NCBI RefSeq assembly: GCF_028890305.1
Contig: NZ_JARBXM010000001.1
Span: forward strand, 312,501 to 376,500
DNA: 64,000 bases
DNA from: Candidatus Methanosphaera massiliense
GTDB lineage: Archaea; Methanobacteriota; Methanobacteria; Methanobacteriales; Methanobacteriaceae
Reading direction: 5' to 3'
In this document: one piece after another, positions 18,955 through 29,004 of the stretch
How positions within the stretch are numbered: position 1 is the stretch's first letter
Layout: each line of letters starts with the position of its first letter
The notes under the pieces: model-generated
Told to the model about the DNA's origin: nothing
Databases searched by the model: none
The model's input: the letters and a program-made list of their open reading frames with translations, nothing else
Position numbers and translations under genes: made by a program

Positions 18955-19287
18955 TTGAAAAAATCTAACAATAAGAAAAACCATAACCATAATAACAACC
19001 AAAATAACGGAGAGAACATCCGTGTAAGATCACCAAGAAAAGGTGAAATTCCTGGAGTTGTTGAGGAAATTCTAGGACATGGAAAACTCAAAGTAAGATG
19101 TAACGATAAAAAGATCAGATTATGTCGTATTCCTGGAAAAATGAAAAAAAGAATTTGGATTCGTCAAGGTGATGTTGTACTTGTAAAACCATGGGACTTC
19201 CAAAGTGATGAAAAAGCAGATGTTATTTGGAGATACACACGTACAGAAGCTAATTACCTTGAAAGAAGAGGATTCTTAAAAATATAA
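18955..19287 (+). CDS. eif1A: Translation initiation factor aIF1A
   Basis: Helps place initiator tRNA and mRNA on the small subunit. The S1-like OB fold runs from about residue 22 (IRVRSPRKGEIPGVVEEILGH in two parts) to WRYTRTEANYLERRGFL. TTG start with GGAGGATATATAA upstream. The N-terminal 20 residues are a basic Asn/His run (KKNHNHNNNQNNGEN), longer than in typical archaeal aIF1A and probably disordered. Comes before a transporter and rio1. Confidence 0.92.
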   Translation: MKKSNNKKNHNHNNNQNNGENIRVRSPRKGEIPGVVEEILGHGKLKVRCNDKKIRLCRIPGKMKKRIWIRQGDVVLVKPWDFQSDEKADVIWRYTRTEANYLERRGFLKI

Positions 19288-19337
19288 TGTTGATATCAAA
19301 ATAAATAATAAACATAATAGTTCGAAGAGGAATTTAA

Positions 19338-20282
19338 ATGGATTTAGTAGAAAAATTAGAGCCTGTTCTCATCTTTGGAGCTATTATATTAGGTTTATTA
19401 TTTAAAGATGTGACAATATTAAATCAAATCAGCCCCTATTTAATAAATATTTTTTTAGCATTAATGTTATTTGCAGTATTTCTGGATGTTCCTCTGGAAG
19501 ATATTAAAAACAGTTTTTATAACAGACGATTTACTGTAACAAGCCTCCTGATTAACTTCTTATGGACACCATTATTCGGCTATTTTTTAGGTGATTTATT
19601 CCTACATGGAAATATTAATCTACTTCTTGGCTTTTTCATGTTAATTTTAACACCATGTACTGACTGGTATCTATTATTTACTAAAATGGCAAAGGGTGAT
19701 GTTCCTCTGAGCTTATCTATTCTACCAATAAACTTAGTACTACAATTAGTATTACTTCCAGTGTATTTATTATTGTTTTTCTCAAATAGCAATACACTAA
19801 ATATATTAAGTCTAGCAAATAGTCTTTTAACGTTTATTGTGATTCCTTTTATCACTGCACAAATTGTTAAATATGTCTTACAGGGAAGGTCCATTAAAAG
19901 TGAGATTATATCATTTTTCAGCAGTTACCAGACAATCTTTCTATGTATTGCAATATTCGGGTTATTTAATACAGAGGCAAGTAATCTTTTTGATAACATT
20001 AATATTATAGGAATTGTATTTATTCCATTGATATTATTCTTTATCATGAACTTTATCTTAGATTATATTGTAGCAAGAAGAAGTGGTTTTAATTATGAGG
20101 ATTATGCTAGTTTAACTTTAACTACCTTAGCACGTAATTCACCACTTGCACTTGCTATAGCTATCAGTTCATTTCCAGATAATCAATTAGTTGCTATTGC
20201 ACTAGTAATTGGGCCATTAATAGAGTTACCAGTATTGTATATTGTATCAAAAATACTATTACAAATACGTAAAAATTATTAG
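19338..20282 (+). CDS. BASS/ACR3-type membrane transporter
   Basis: About ten hydrophobic segments over 314 aa and no signal peptide. The pattern resembles the bile acid:sodium symporter superfamily, which includes ACR3 arsenite exporters. LTPCTDWYLLFTKMAKGD matches the discontinuous TM4 region with its cysteine, and LTTLARNSPLALAIAIS matches the second crossover segment. An arsR or arsenate reductase gene is not nearby, so arsenite export is only one option. Start ATG preceded by GAAGAGG. Confidence 0.65.
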   Translation: MDLVEKLEPVLIFGAIILGLLFKDVTILNQISPYLINIFLALMLFAVFLDVPLEDIKNSFYNRRFTVTSLLINFLWTPLFGYFLGDLFLHGNINLLLGFFMLILTPCTDWYLLFTKMAKGDVPLSLSILPINLVLQLVLLPVYLLLFFSNSNTLNILSLANSLLTFIVIPFITAQIVKYVLQGRSIKSEIISFFSSYQTIFLCIAIFGLFNTEASNLFDNINIIGIVFIPLILFFIMNFILDYIVARRSGFNYEDYASLTLTTLARNSPLALAIAISSFPDNQLVAIALVIGPLIELPVLYIVSKILLQIRKNY

Positions 20283-20325
20283 AGAATAAATAAAGAGATA
20301 ATAGCATTAGAAAGGAGTTTTTTAA

Positions 20326-21105
20326 TTGAATAAACATTACCGTGATGCAGATAATCAGATGCGTAAATTAGAAGAGACTAAGAGAATTAAAAGTTCCGAA
20401 GATAAACAAGTTTCTAGTGAAGTTTTTGATGATAAAACACTGAAAGTATTGTATAAATTAGCAAAACAGGGATATATTAATACTTTAAATGGTGTTATCA
20501 GTACTGGTAAAGAAGCTAATGTTTTTCTAGGTATTGATGATGATGGTAATAATGTTGCTGTTAAGATTTATAGGGTTATGACTCTTGATTTTAAGAAGAT
20601 TAAAGAATATATTGCCGGAGATCCTAGATTCAAGACTCATGGAAATAACACTAGACAAATAGTTACAACATGGACAAGAAAGGAGTTTAAAAATCTTAGC
20701 AGATTATATAATTTAGGATTAAATGTTCCTGAACCTTACACTGCTATGGAAAATGTTCTTGTAATGGAATATTTAGATTATTCAGATAATGATGCTACAG
20801 CTGCACCACCACTTAGTAAAATTAAGTTAGATAATGCTGAGGAAGTTTTCGAGGAAATTCTTAATTTTATGGATATTGCATATAATGAGGCTGACCTTGT
20901 ACATGGTGATCTTTCACAGTATAATATTTTATTATCTCATGGTCATCCATATATTATAGATTTATCACAGGCTACACTACGTAGTCATCCTTCCAGTAGA
21001 GAATTACTTGAAAGAGATATAAAGAATATTGTATATGATAGTAAAAAATTTAAAGTTAATTTAGATTATGATTATGTTAAACATAGAATAATTAAAGAAG
21101 AATAA
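20326..21105 (+). CDS. rio1: RIO1-type serine protein kinase
   Basis: Atypical kinase required for late small-subunit maturation. Glycine-loop-like GVISTGKEANVFLG, catalytic loop VHGDLSQYNILL with the base aspartate, and the metal segment YIIDLSQAT in place of DFG are RIO signatures. TTG start with AAGGAG eight nt upstream. 259 aa. The neighbourhood aIF1A-rio1-KH protein (Dim2-like) is a common archaeal ribosome-biogenesis cluster. Confidence 0.92.
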   Translation: MNKHYRDADNQMRKLEETKRIKSSEDKQVSSEVFDDKTLKVLYKLAKQGYINTLNGVISTGKEANVFLGIDDDGNNVAVKIYRVMTLDFKKIKEYIAGDPRFKTHGNNTRQIVTTWTRKEFKNLSRLYNLGLNVPEPYTAMENVLVMEYLDYSDNDATAAPPLSKIKLDNAEEVFEEILNFMDIAYNEADLVHGDLSQYNILLSHGHPYIIDLSQATLRSHPSSRELLERDIKNIVYDSKKFKVNLDYDYVKHRIIKEE

Positions 21106-21494
21106 CTATTTACTTTAAACAACATACCTATCATATCTTTTTTATACCAAGTTTTTTATATTAGTGTTAATATAGATAAATAATAGAATTAATATTAATA
21201 TTGATGTAAAGAATGTTATTAAAATATTTGATTTTAAAAATAATAAAAAATAATAAATATTAATTAAATTATATAACAATAATAACAAGACAATACTTCA
21301 ATAGTATTACTATCCCCAATCAGATAAAAAGAATAATAAATTTTTTTTCTATTTAATGAAGATTAGTTAAATAATATCAGTATACCTTTTTATCATTTAT
21401 TAAATAGATAATGATTAGTATTGTAATCATATTAAATTACTTAAATTATACGACTTATGAGAAAAAATATTACACGAAAAGGAGCTTTTTTATA
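21106..21494. other. 389-bp intergenic region, no gene seen
   Basis: Highly A/T-rich between rio1 and the KH protein. It contains a run of in-frame sense codons upstream of the KH gene but no better start. The ribosome-binding site AAAAGGAG lies at about 21477-21484. No RNA fold recognised. Confidence 0.4.
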
Positions 21495-22199
21495 ATGGTT
21501 AATACAGAGTACCTTAAAATACCAAAAGACAGAGTTGGCGTAGCAATCGGGAAAAATGGTAAAATTAAACACCAATTAGAAATTATTACTAAAACAGAAT
21601 TGAAAATTGACAGTGATACAGGAGATATTGCTATAAGTTCAACTGATGAGACTGATGATCCATTAGCAACATGGAAAGCTAGATATATGATTAAAGCTAT
21701 AGGTAGAGGATTTAATCCAGATATCGCATTAACTCTTGAAGATGATGAAATGATTTTAGAAATCATCAACTTACAAGATTATGTTGGAAAATCAAAGAAA
21801 GCATTAGTAAGACAAAAAGGTAGAATTATAGGTAAAAATGGTAGAACCAGACAGATTATGCATGATATGCTTGATGTTGAAATCAGTATTTATGGTAAAA
21901 CTGTTTCCTTAATTGGTAAAATTGAAAATATTCAAATGGCTAGAGAAGCTATTGAAATGATTCTTGATGGTTCCAGACAGAAAACTGTTTATGCTTATCT
22001 TGAGAAGATGCATGATAAACTTAAAAGACAAGAATTTGATGAACTTGTTAATGGTAAACCGGACAGAAAGGATATTTTAAGAGAAGATTTAGATACTGAT
22101 GAAAACTTTACTGATGCAGAAAAGGATTATAATAAAGATGCTATTAGTGAAGAAGATGAGGATGAAGATGAATTTGAAGAAGTTCCTGAAACTTTATGA
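21495..22199 (+). CDS. KH-domain RNA-binding protein, archaeal Dim2/Pno1-like
   Basis: Two KH domains: VGVAIGKNGKIKHQLE (N-terminal) and RQKGRIIGKNGRTRQIMHDM. This is the layout of archaeal Dim2 (Pno1), which binds the 3' end of 16S rRNA during subunit assembly. The tail is strongly acidic (EEDEDEDEFEEVPETL). The ATG at 21495 is chosen over an upstream in-frame ATG at 21411: AAAAGGAG sits 10 nt before it, and the extra 28 residues would be unrelated to the family. It follows rio1, a functional partner. Confidence 0.85.
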   Translation: MVNTEYLKIPKDRVGVAIGKNGKIKHQLEIITKTELKIDSDTGDIAISSTDETDDPLATWKARYMIKAIGRGFNPDIALTLEDDEMILEIINLQDYVGKSKKALVRQKGRIIGKNGRTRQIMHDMLDVEISIYGKTVSLIGKIENIQMAREAIEMILDGSRQKTVYAYLEKMHDKLKRQEFDELVNGKPDRKDILREDLDTDENFTDAEKDYNKDAISEEDEDEDEFEEVPETL

Positions 22200-22597
22200 T
22201 TGATTTTTTTCTCTTTAATTTTTTTAGTAAAATATTCACCACCAACTAACTTAATTTTTTTTTATTTAAATTATTCATATTTTTTAATTGTGAACTTTTA
22301 TTTAGAATAATATTTATGTTATATATCAATTACTTATCAAGACCCCCCAAAACTAACATATTTTTATCAAGTAGGGTATATACAATGGTTTTATATTGTA
22401 TGTTTTACATATATAATTAATAGAAAAAATAATCGTTTTTAAATGATACATATGTATAAACTATTGAAATTACAACAAGTTTTAACATATTATCTAAAAA
22501 GAGAAGAACAATTATTATTAAATTAAAAGTAGAAAAAATAAAAAATAATACTTATAATTAAATAAGTAATATTAATATAAACGGAGGAATGAAATCC
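22200..22597. other. 398-bp intergenic region before topoisomerase VI
   Basis: T-rich terminator-like tracts at 22203-22225 follow the KH gene. A C6 run lies near 22343. A 7-bp hairpin, ATACAAT (22380-22386) with ATTGTAT (22395-22401), is the only clear fold. GGAGG at 22583-22587 is the top6B ribosome-binding site. No ORF or RNA gene recognised. Confidence 0.4.
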
Positions 22598-24253
22598 TTG
22601 GAACGTGATACATCCGATTTATTTAAAGAATTTAAAGAATTAACCGCGTCAGAATTCTTCAGACGTAACAAACAAATGTTAGGATTCTCAGGAAAAATTA
22701 GATCACTAACAATAGTATTCCACGAACTAATAACAAACAGTCTCGATGCATGTGAAGAAGCAGGAATTCTACCCGACATAACAATAGAATTAAAAAGATT
22801 AGGAAAAGACCACTACCTACTTAAACATGCAGATAACGGACCAGGTATACCAGAAGAATTCATAACCAAAGTATACTGTCAAATGTTCGCAGGAAGTAAA
22901 TTCAGAAATATACAATCACGAGGACAACAAGGTCTCGGATGTAGTGGATGTGTATTACTATCACAAATGACAACAGGACAACCTGTAAAAATAAGATCAA
23001 GATACAAAGATGGTGATGAACTTAAAGGAGTAGAAATGACCGTAAAACTTGATGTTAAAAAGAATACAGGTATCATCTTAGACAGAAAAGAATTTGAAAC
23101 TGATCGTACAGGCTCAGGAATAGAAATAGAATTTAAAGATGTATCATATTCCATGAGTGAACAAGGAGCATACGAATACATAAGACGTACAGTAATAGGA
23201 AATCCACACGCAAGAATAGTATTCAAAGACCCATCCGGAAGAAAATATACCTTTGAAAGAGCAACAAATGAAATACCTCCACTACCAAAAGAAGTACTAC
23301 CACACCCAAAAGGAGTAACAGCAGACGATATAATATACCTCTGTAAAAGTACAAACAAAAAACGATTCAAAAACCTATTAATGGACTCATTATCACGTGT
23401 ATCAGCAGCTAAAATCAAAGAAATCGAAGAAGCTACTGGAATCGACATGAATAAAAGACCAAAAAGTATAACATGGAAAGAAGCAGAAGCAGTAGTTAAT
23501 CAATTCGATAAAATGAAATTTATGGCTCCACCAACAAGTGGTCTTAAACCAATAGGAAACGAACAAATAGAAAAAGGTATTAACGAAATACTATTACCAG
23601 AATTTTCAACAGCAATAACAAGAAAACCACAAGCATACCGTGGAGGAGTATCATTCATCATAGAAGCAGGTATTGCTTATGGTGGAAAAGCAGGAAGACT
23701 CATAGGAAATCAGAGAAAAGCAGAAATAATGAGATTTGCAAACAGAGTTCCACTAACCTTTGACCAAGGAAGCTGTGCAATAACAGAAGCTCTAAAAAGT
23801 ATAGATTGGAGAAGATATGGTATAAGAGACCTTGACAATGCACCAATAACAGTATTTGTAAACATCATATCAACAAACGTACCATACTTATCCACTGGAA
23901 AACAAAGTGTTGCACCAGAACCAGAAATAGTAAGAGAAATCAGACAAGCAACAATGAAAATAGCACGTAAACTAGAAAAATACATAAGAACCAAAAAAGC
24001 AGCTAAAAACGAGGAAATGAGAGCAAAAATATTCGAAGACCTTGTACCAGTAGTAATCAAACAATCAGCACTATTAGCAGAAAAAGATGTTCCAGAGTAT
24101 GACCATGTAATGGATGAAGTAACACACAAAGCAAAAATCATGGACATGAAAAACCGTCTTAAACAACCAGAAATTGAACCAATGAAAATCAAAACAGAAG
24201 AACCTAAAATGCGTCTAAAAACCGAAGTTGACGAAGATTTTGATGAAGAATAA
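22598..24253 (+). CDS. top6B: DNA topoisomerase VI subunit B
   Basis: ATPase subunit of the type IIB topoisomerase that relaxes and decatenates DNA. GHKL motifs: ELITNSLDA (N47), ADNGPGIP (about 79-85) and GQQGLGCSG (about 109-117), then the H2TH and transducer domains. About 551 aa, normal. The TTG at 22598 is preferred to the ATG at 22589, because GGAGG ends only 1 nt before that ATG but 10 nt before the TTG. top6A follows after 46 nt. The C-terminal 40 residues are charged and variable. Confidence 0.95.
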   Translation: MERDTSDLFKEFKELTASEFFRRNKQMLGFSGKIRSLTIVFHELITNSLDACEEAGILPDITIELKRLGKDHYLLKHADNGPGIPEEFITKVYCQMFAGSKFRNIQSRGQQGLGCSGCVLLSQMTTGQPVKIRSRYKDGDELKGVEMTVKLDVKKNTGIILDRKEFETDRTGSGIEIEFKDVSYSMSEQGAYEYIRRTVIGNPHARIVFKDPSGRKYTFERATNEIPPLPKEVLPHPKGVTADDIIYLCKSTNKKRFKNLLMDSLSRVSAAKIKEIEEATGIDMNKRPKSITWKEAEAVVNQFDKMKFMAPPTSGLKPIGNEQIEKGINEILLPEFSTAITRKPQAYRGGVSFIIEAGIAYGGKAGRLIGNQRKAEIMRFANRVPLTFDQGSCAITEALKSIDWRRYGIRDLDNAPITVFVNIISTNVPYLSTGKQSVAPEPEIVREIRQATMKIARKLEKYIRTKKAAKNEEMRAKIFEDLVPVVIKQSALLAEKDVPEYDHVMDEVTHKAKIMDMKNRLKQPEIEPMKIKTEEPKMRLKTEVDEDFDEE

Positions 24254-24299
24254 ACTCTTTTAAGAATAAATAATATGAAATAATGAGGGAAGAATTCAT

Positions 24300-25373
24300 A
24301 TGATGAAACATAAAGAAATTGCATTAAACAAGCTAAGAGGAATGGGAGATGAAGTACTAGAAGAAATACTTCAGGAAAGAGTACCTAGCTTACAAATACC
24401 ATCAAGAGGAACTGGAAATATTATATATAATGAAGATAAACGATACTTTGAATTAGGTGACCGTACAGGAACTAGATCCCTAGGTAATGTTAAACAAATT
24501 AAAAAATTAGCACAAATGATGTGTGTCGGAAACTTCTGTAAAGAACTAGTAAACATACAAAAAACAGCTACCATGAGGGAAATGTACTATGTATCAGAAG
24601 GATGGGATGTTGGATTTGATAACCAGCAGGAATCAAACAACATTACTGAAGATATAGAAGTAACATTAGGAGTATCACGTGAAAACCTAGGATTACTCCC
24701 TGAAGAAGATGGAGCATCTGTATATGGTGATATCACACTACGTGATGATGACGTAGAATTCAATGCATTAAGACTAGGAAAAGCAGGATATACTATTCCA
24801 CCAACAATAGATGATGTAGAATTTGTAGATTCTAATGTTGAAAGAATTATTGCAGTGGAAACTATGGGAATGTATCACCGTATGGTTCAAGAAAAAGCAT
24901 ATGACCGTTTTAATACATTAATTGTAGGATTAAAAGGACAAGCTGCACGTGCAACACGTAGATTTATCAGAAGAGCTAGTGATGAGCTACAAGTCCCAGT
25001 ATATATTTGTAACGACGGAGACCCATGGGGTTTCCACATTGCTATGGTAATTATATCAGGTAGTGCAAAATTAGCACACGTAAACCATGACCTTGCTACA
25101 CCAGATGCAAAATTTTTAGGTGTAACAGCATCAGACATTATTAATTACGATTTACCAACTGACAAACTAAAAGATATAGATGTAACACGTCTAAAAGAAT
25201 TAGCAGCAGACCCTAGATATAAAGGAGAATTCTGGCAGACGGAAATCAAAAAAATGATTAAACTAGGACGAAAAGCAGAGCAACAGTCATTCTCCAAATA
25301 TGGTTTAGAATATATTGTAGATACATACTTCCCTAACAAAATAAGTGCTATTGAAGGAAAACCTCTGGAATAG
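24300..25373 (+). CDS. top6A: DNA topoisomerase VI subunit A
   Basis: Spo11-like DNA-cleaving subunit. MREMYYVSE carries the active tyrosine (Y96 or Y97) of the winged-helix domain. [13 protein letters not shown] and [13 protein letters not shown] supply the Toprim glutamate and DxD metal ligands. 357 aa, complete. Two adjacent ATGs; GAGGGAAG is upstream. Co-transcribed with top6B, with which it forms an A2B2 enzyme. Confidence 0.95.
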   Translation: MMKHKEIALNKLRGMGDEVLEEILQERVPSLQIPSRGTGNIIYNEDKRYFELGDRTGTRSLGNVKQIKKLAQMMCVGNFCKELVNIQKTATMREMYYVSEGWDVGFDNQQESNNITEDIEVTLGVSRENLGLLPEEDGASVYGDITLRDDDVEFNALRLGKAGYTIPPTIDDVEFVDSNVERIIAVETMGMYHRMVQEKAYDRFNTLIVGLKGQAARATRRFIRRASDELQVPVYICNDGDPWGFHIAMVIISGSAKLAHVNHDLATPDAKFLGVTASDIINYDLPTDKLKDIDVTRLKELAADPRYKGEFWQTEIKKMIKLGRKAEQQSFSKYGLEYIVDTYFPNKISAIEGKPLE

Positions 25374-25387
25374 GCTTAAAACTAGGT

Positions 25388-25423
25388 ATATGATTAGTTA
25401 TATTATCTAATCATATCATTTTT
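25388..25423 (+). terminator. Perfect 10-bp hairpin after top6A
   Basis: ATATGATTAG (25388-25397) pairs with CTAATCATAT (25407-25416) around a 9-nt loop, followed by CATTTTT. It can act as terminator for top6AB. Because it also sits just 20 nt before the next start codon, it could instead be an operator or 5' leader hairpin. Confidence 0.45.
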
Positions 25424-25436
25424 AGGAGAGGATAGT

Positions 25437-25811
25437 ATGAGTTTTAAAAACATGCTAAAAGGAAAAAGTATTGCTTTAACTATCTTAATGATTATAGCTT
25501 GTTCATTATTAACTAATGATAATAGTTTTATAATACCCACAATACTTTTCATAGGAATAATCTCTGGTATAATGCTTCATGTTAACATAAAGGAAACATT
25601 ACTTAATTCTTTTATCGCTTTTATTATCGGATCAATAATTGCATTTATTGTATCCCTAATAACCGTATATTATACGTATGGTGGTTTATATGCTATAGCA
25701 GTTGTACAGTACTCTCTTATTAGTATAATAACATATATTATTATTGGATGTATTGGTAGCTACATAGGATATTATGTATCAGAAGAATTAGGATTATTAA
25801 ATCAAAAATAA
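25437..25811 (+). CDS. Small four-helix membrane protein (tandem paralogue 1)
   Basis: 124 aa, almost entirely four hydrophobic segments, beginning FKNMLKGKSIAL and ending GCIGSYIGYYVSEELGL. It resembles small archaeal membrane families such as DUF5518, but I am not sure of the family number. The next gene encodes a clear relative with the same opening (K-GKA-PL) and ending (GGVIGYYVYQEL), so this is a tandem duplication. No catalytic motif. SD GAGAGG upstream. Function unknown. Confidence 0.6.
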   Translation: MSFKNMLKGKSIALTILMIIACSLLTNDNSFIIPTILFIGIISGIMLHVNIKETLLNSFIAFIIGSIIAFIVSLITVYYTYGGLYAIAVVQYSLISIITYIIIGCIGSYIGYYVSEELGLLNQK

Positions 25812-25897
25812 ATAAAAAAACACTCTTTTATCAATGAAAAAACTTATGAATCTATATATAAAATAAGATAAAAAGTATTAGAAAGGAGTTAGTAAAT

Positions 25898-26266
25898 ATG
25901 GATTTTAACAAAGTAACCCAAGGAAAAGCTGTACCTTTAGGAATAATAATTATCATAATCACTTACTTAATAAGTGGTTCAAGTTCAAGTATATTACCAT
26001 TTATATTTATTACAGGAATACTTGTTGGAATTATGAAAAATGAAGAAGTAGCCGAATCAACAGTAGCAGCATTTCTCAGTACACTTATTGGTGCAGTAGT
26101 AGCTACCGTAATTTCATTAATAATGATGTACATGTCATACGGACCAATATACTTCACATACATGTTATACTCATCATTATACTCATTAGTATTTTACATC
26201 ATAGCAGGTACCATTGGTGGTGTAATAGGCTACTATGTATATCAGGAATTAGATATTAAAAAATAA
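25898..26266 (+). CDS. Small four-helix membrane protein (tandem paralogue 2)
   Basis: 122 aa with four hydrophobic segments, a paralogue of the preceding gene: VTQGKAVPLGIIIIII opening, GILVGIM loop, MMYMSYGPIYF before helix 3, and GTIGGVIGYYVYQEL at the end. AAGGAG lies 10 nt before the ATG. 86 nt separate the pair. Glycines in the last helix are conserved between both copies, suggesting helix packing or oligomer formation. Function unknown. Confidence 0.6.
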   Translation: MDFNKVTQGKAVPLGIIIIIITYLISGSSSSILPFIFITGILVGIMKNEEVAESTVAAFLSTLIGAVVATVISLIMMYMSYGPIYFTYMLYSSLYSLVFYIIAGTIGGVIGYYVYQELDIKK

Positions 26267-26519
26267 AGAATATTATTATAATTCCACACACTTTTTTTCT
26301 CTTTTTTAAATTCAATGAATTCTATTATAAAAAAATTATATTCAACTATTTTATAGAGGTATTCACTAAAAAACAGTAAAATTTTAAAATAAATTTATAA
26401 ACATCATAATTCTTATATAGTAATATAACTGAAAAAAATTTTTAGAAACGATAATCTTTCTAATATAAACTCTTAAAATATCAAGGGATTATAATATTTT
26501 TTTACAGGGATGTTACATT

Positions 26520-27533
26520 ATGAAAAATATTGGAATAAATGGATATGGAACCATAGGTAAAAGAGTTGCAGATGCTGTATCTGCTCAAGATGACATGAAA
26601 ATTGTTGGAGTAACAAAAAGATCTCCTGATTTCGAGGCACAGATGGCTGTTAAAAAAGGATATGATTTATACCTCAGTGCTCCTGAAAAAGAAAGTCAAT
26701 TTGAAGAAGCAGGTATTGAAGTATCAGGTACTGCAGATGAATTATTTGAAAAATTAGACCTAGTTGTGGATTGTACACCAGGAGGTATTGGTTCACAGAA
26801 CAAAACAGATATCTATGAAAAAATAGGATTAAAAGCCATATTTGAGGGTGGCGAAGATCATGATGCAATAGGTTCATCTTTCAATGCTGAGGCAAACTAT
26901 GAAAGTAACATAGGCAAAGATTACGTACGTGTAGTTTCCTGTAACACCACAGGATTATGTCGTACACTTAAACCAGTATATGATTTAGCAGGTATTAAAA
27001 AAGTTAGAGCTGTAATGGTAAGAAGAGCAGCAGACCCTAATGATGCTAAAAAAGGACCTATAAATGCTATTGTTCCGACAACTGAAGTTCCATCACATCA
27101 CGGACCCGATGTACAAACAATCATACCTGATGTTACTGTAATAACCATGGCTTTAATGGTTCCGACCACACTTATGCACACACATAATATAATGGTTGAA
27201 TTAGAGAACAATGTAACAACAGATGATGTGCTTGATGCTTTCAAGGAAGCTTACCGTGTACTACCTATTCAGAAAAGCCTTAAATTAGGATCTACTGCTG
27301 AAATAATGGAGTATGCTAAAGACCTTGGACGTTCAAGAGGAAATATGTACGAAATACCTGTATGGGAAGAATCAGTAAATGTTGAAGATGGAGAATTATT
27401 CTATATGCAAGCTGTTCACCAAGAATCTGATGTTGTACCAGAAAATGTTGATGCAATCAGAGCAATGCTTGAATTAGAAGATGATGGAGAAAAATCTATA
27501 ATAAAAACCAATAAAGCTATGGGTATACTATAG
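26520..27533 (+). CDS. gap: Glyceraldehyde-3-phosphate dehydrogenase, archaeal type II
   Basis: Phosphorylating NAD(P)-dependent enzyme, in methanogens mainly gluconeogenic. Rossmann start [18 protein letters not shown], catalytic C141 in [11 protein letters not shown], and [15 protein letters not shown] are typical of the archaeal class. 337 aa, full length. ATG preceded by GGGATG. Transcribed alone, with a C-rich T-run terminator behind it. Confidence 0.95.
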   Translation: MKNIGINGYGTIGKRVADAVSAQDDMKIVGVTKRSPDFEAQMAVKKGYDLYLSAPEKESQFEEAGIEVSGTADELFEKLDLVVDCTPGGIGSQNKTDIYEKIGLKAIFEGGEDHDAIGSSFNAEANYESNIGKDYVRVVSCNTTGLCRTLKPVYDLAGIKKVRAVMVRRAADPNDAKKGPINAIVPTTEVPSHHGPDVQTIIPDVTVITMALMVPTTLMHTHNIMVELENNVTTDDVLDAFKEAYRVLPIQKSLKLGSTAEIMEYAKDLGRSRGNMYEIPVWEESVNVEDGELFYMQAVHQESDVVPENVDAIRAMLELEDDGEKSIIKTNKAMGIL

Positions 27534-27540
27534 AGTATAA

Positions 27541-27583
27541 TTTTAATTCTTCTCCCTCTCTATTTTTAACTTATTTTTATCAC
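27541..27583 (+). terminator. Pyrimidine-tract terminator after gap
   Basis: TTCTTCTCCCTCTCTA, T5, AAC, TTA, T5 directly after the stop codon, without a hairpin. Confidence 0.4.
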
Positions 27584-27732
27584 TATATTTCCAGAACATT
27601 TAACAAATATCGAACAAAACTATGATAAAATAGTTTATACTATAATCAAGAAAAATATATAACATTCAATTAATACCTAAATCATTGAATAGTATATGTT
27701 AATATTAAAATTTTTAAAGGACTGTAGAAATA

Positions 27733-28956
27733 ATGTATTCAGAACAAATATTATTACGTGGACATATTATAGACTCATTAATATTGCCTAAAGCAATGGA
27801 CACTATCCTAGAACAGGGTGGTGACTACGAAATTGAAGATTTAGAAGTAGGAAAACTAAAAACTGATAAAAGTACTGCAAAACTTCTAGTAAAATCCGAG
27901 GATTATGAAACATTCAACAGAATACTAGACATGTTAACTGATTACGGAGCAGAAGTTATTAAAGATGTAGAAGAAGTTGAATTAATAGAATCAGAAAAAG
28001 ATAAAACAGTACCAAGCAATTTTTATTCCACTAGTAACTATAATACTAAAATAAGATACAACAATCAATGGATTAATATTGATAATATAGAAATGGACTG
28101 TGTTATCACAGTAGATACTGAAAATGAAACAGCTACTTGTAAACCATTAAATTCAATAAAAAAAGGAGAAAAAATAGTAGTTGGTAGAAGAGGAGTTAAA
28201 GTAACTCCACCTGAAAAGGCTAGAGGTAAAAACCAGTTTGAATTCATGAACAGTGATGCATCTGCTGAAAAACCTACCCGAAGTATTATTCACAAAGTAG
28301 CAGTTGAAATGAAAGAAATCAAGGATAATGGTGGAAAAATACTTGTTGTAGGTGGACCTGCAATTATACACACAGGATGTGCACCTATACTAGCTGATTT
28401 AATACGTGAAGGATATGTAGATAAAATATTTGCAGGTAATGCTCTTGCTACACACGATATTGAAAATGCATTATATGGAACATCACTTGGTGTAAAGATG
28501 GAGACCGGAGAACTAGTTGAACATGGACATAAACATCACTTATCTGCTATTAACACTATTAACAAAGCAGGTAGTATTCGTGATGCTGTAGAACAAGGTG
28601 TTTTAACTAGTGGTATTATGTATGAATGTGTAAAAAAGAATGCACCATACGTTCTTGCTGGTAGTATTCGTGATGATGGACCACTTCCAGATGTTATAAC
28701 AGATTCACAGGAAGCACAGCAGAGAATGCGTGAAGAAGTACAGGATGTTGACATGGTTATTATGATTGCAACATTACTTCACAGTGTTGCTACTGGTAAC
28801 CTTATTCCAGCTAGAATAAAAAGTGTTTGTGTAGATATTAGTAATGCTTCTGTAACTAAGCTTGCTGACAGAGGTAGTGCACAGGTTATAAGTATTGTTA
28901 CTGATATTGGTTCATTCCTACCTATGTTAGAGGATGAATTACACAGACTAGAATAA
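27733..28956 (+). CDS. Archaeal ornithine cyclodeaminase (LOR/SDH-domain, TIGR00300 family)
   Basis: Methanogen enzyme family converting ornithine to proline with NAD. The N-terminal LOR/SDH-like domain (about 1-100) has LLRGHIIDSLILPKAMD. The C-terminal NAD-binding half has VVGGPAIIHTGCAPILADLI and GNALATHDIENALYGTSLG. 407 aa, as in stand-alone archaeal members and also found fused in cyanobacterial AgrE/ArgZ. It is not homologous to bacterial mu-crystallin-type OCD. ATG with AAGGACTG upstream. Transcribed alone. Function is inferred from characterised relatives. Confidence 0.8.
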   Translation: MYSEQILLRGHIIDSLILPKAMDTILEQGGDYEIEDLEVGKLKTDKSTAKLLVKSEDYETFNRILDMLTDYGAEVIKDVEEVELIESEKDKTVPSNFYSTSNYNTKIRYNNQWINIDNIEMDCVITVDTENETATCKPLNSIKKGEKIVVGRRGVKVTPPEKARGKNQFEFMNSDASAEKPTRSIIHKVAVEMKEIKDNGGKILVVGGPAIIHTGCAPILADLIREGYVDKIFAGNALATHDIENALYGTSLGVKMETGELVEHGHKHHLSAINTINKAGSIRDAVEQGVLTSGIMYECVKKNAPYVLAGSIRDDGPLPDVITDSQEAQQRMREEVQDVDMVIMIATLLHSVATGNLIPARIKSVCVDISNASVTKLADRGSAQVISIVTDIGSFLPMLEDELHRLE

Positions 28957-29004
28957 GTTATTAAATACTTATTCTTTTATTTTTAATATTTTGAGGATAA
29001 TTTT

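Noticed and set aside
25388-25416. CRISPR-type or other repeat array
   Set aside because: The hairpin occurs once. No spaced direct repeats were found here or elsewhere in the window, and no cas genes.
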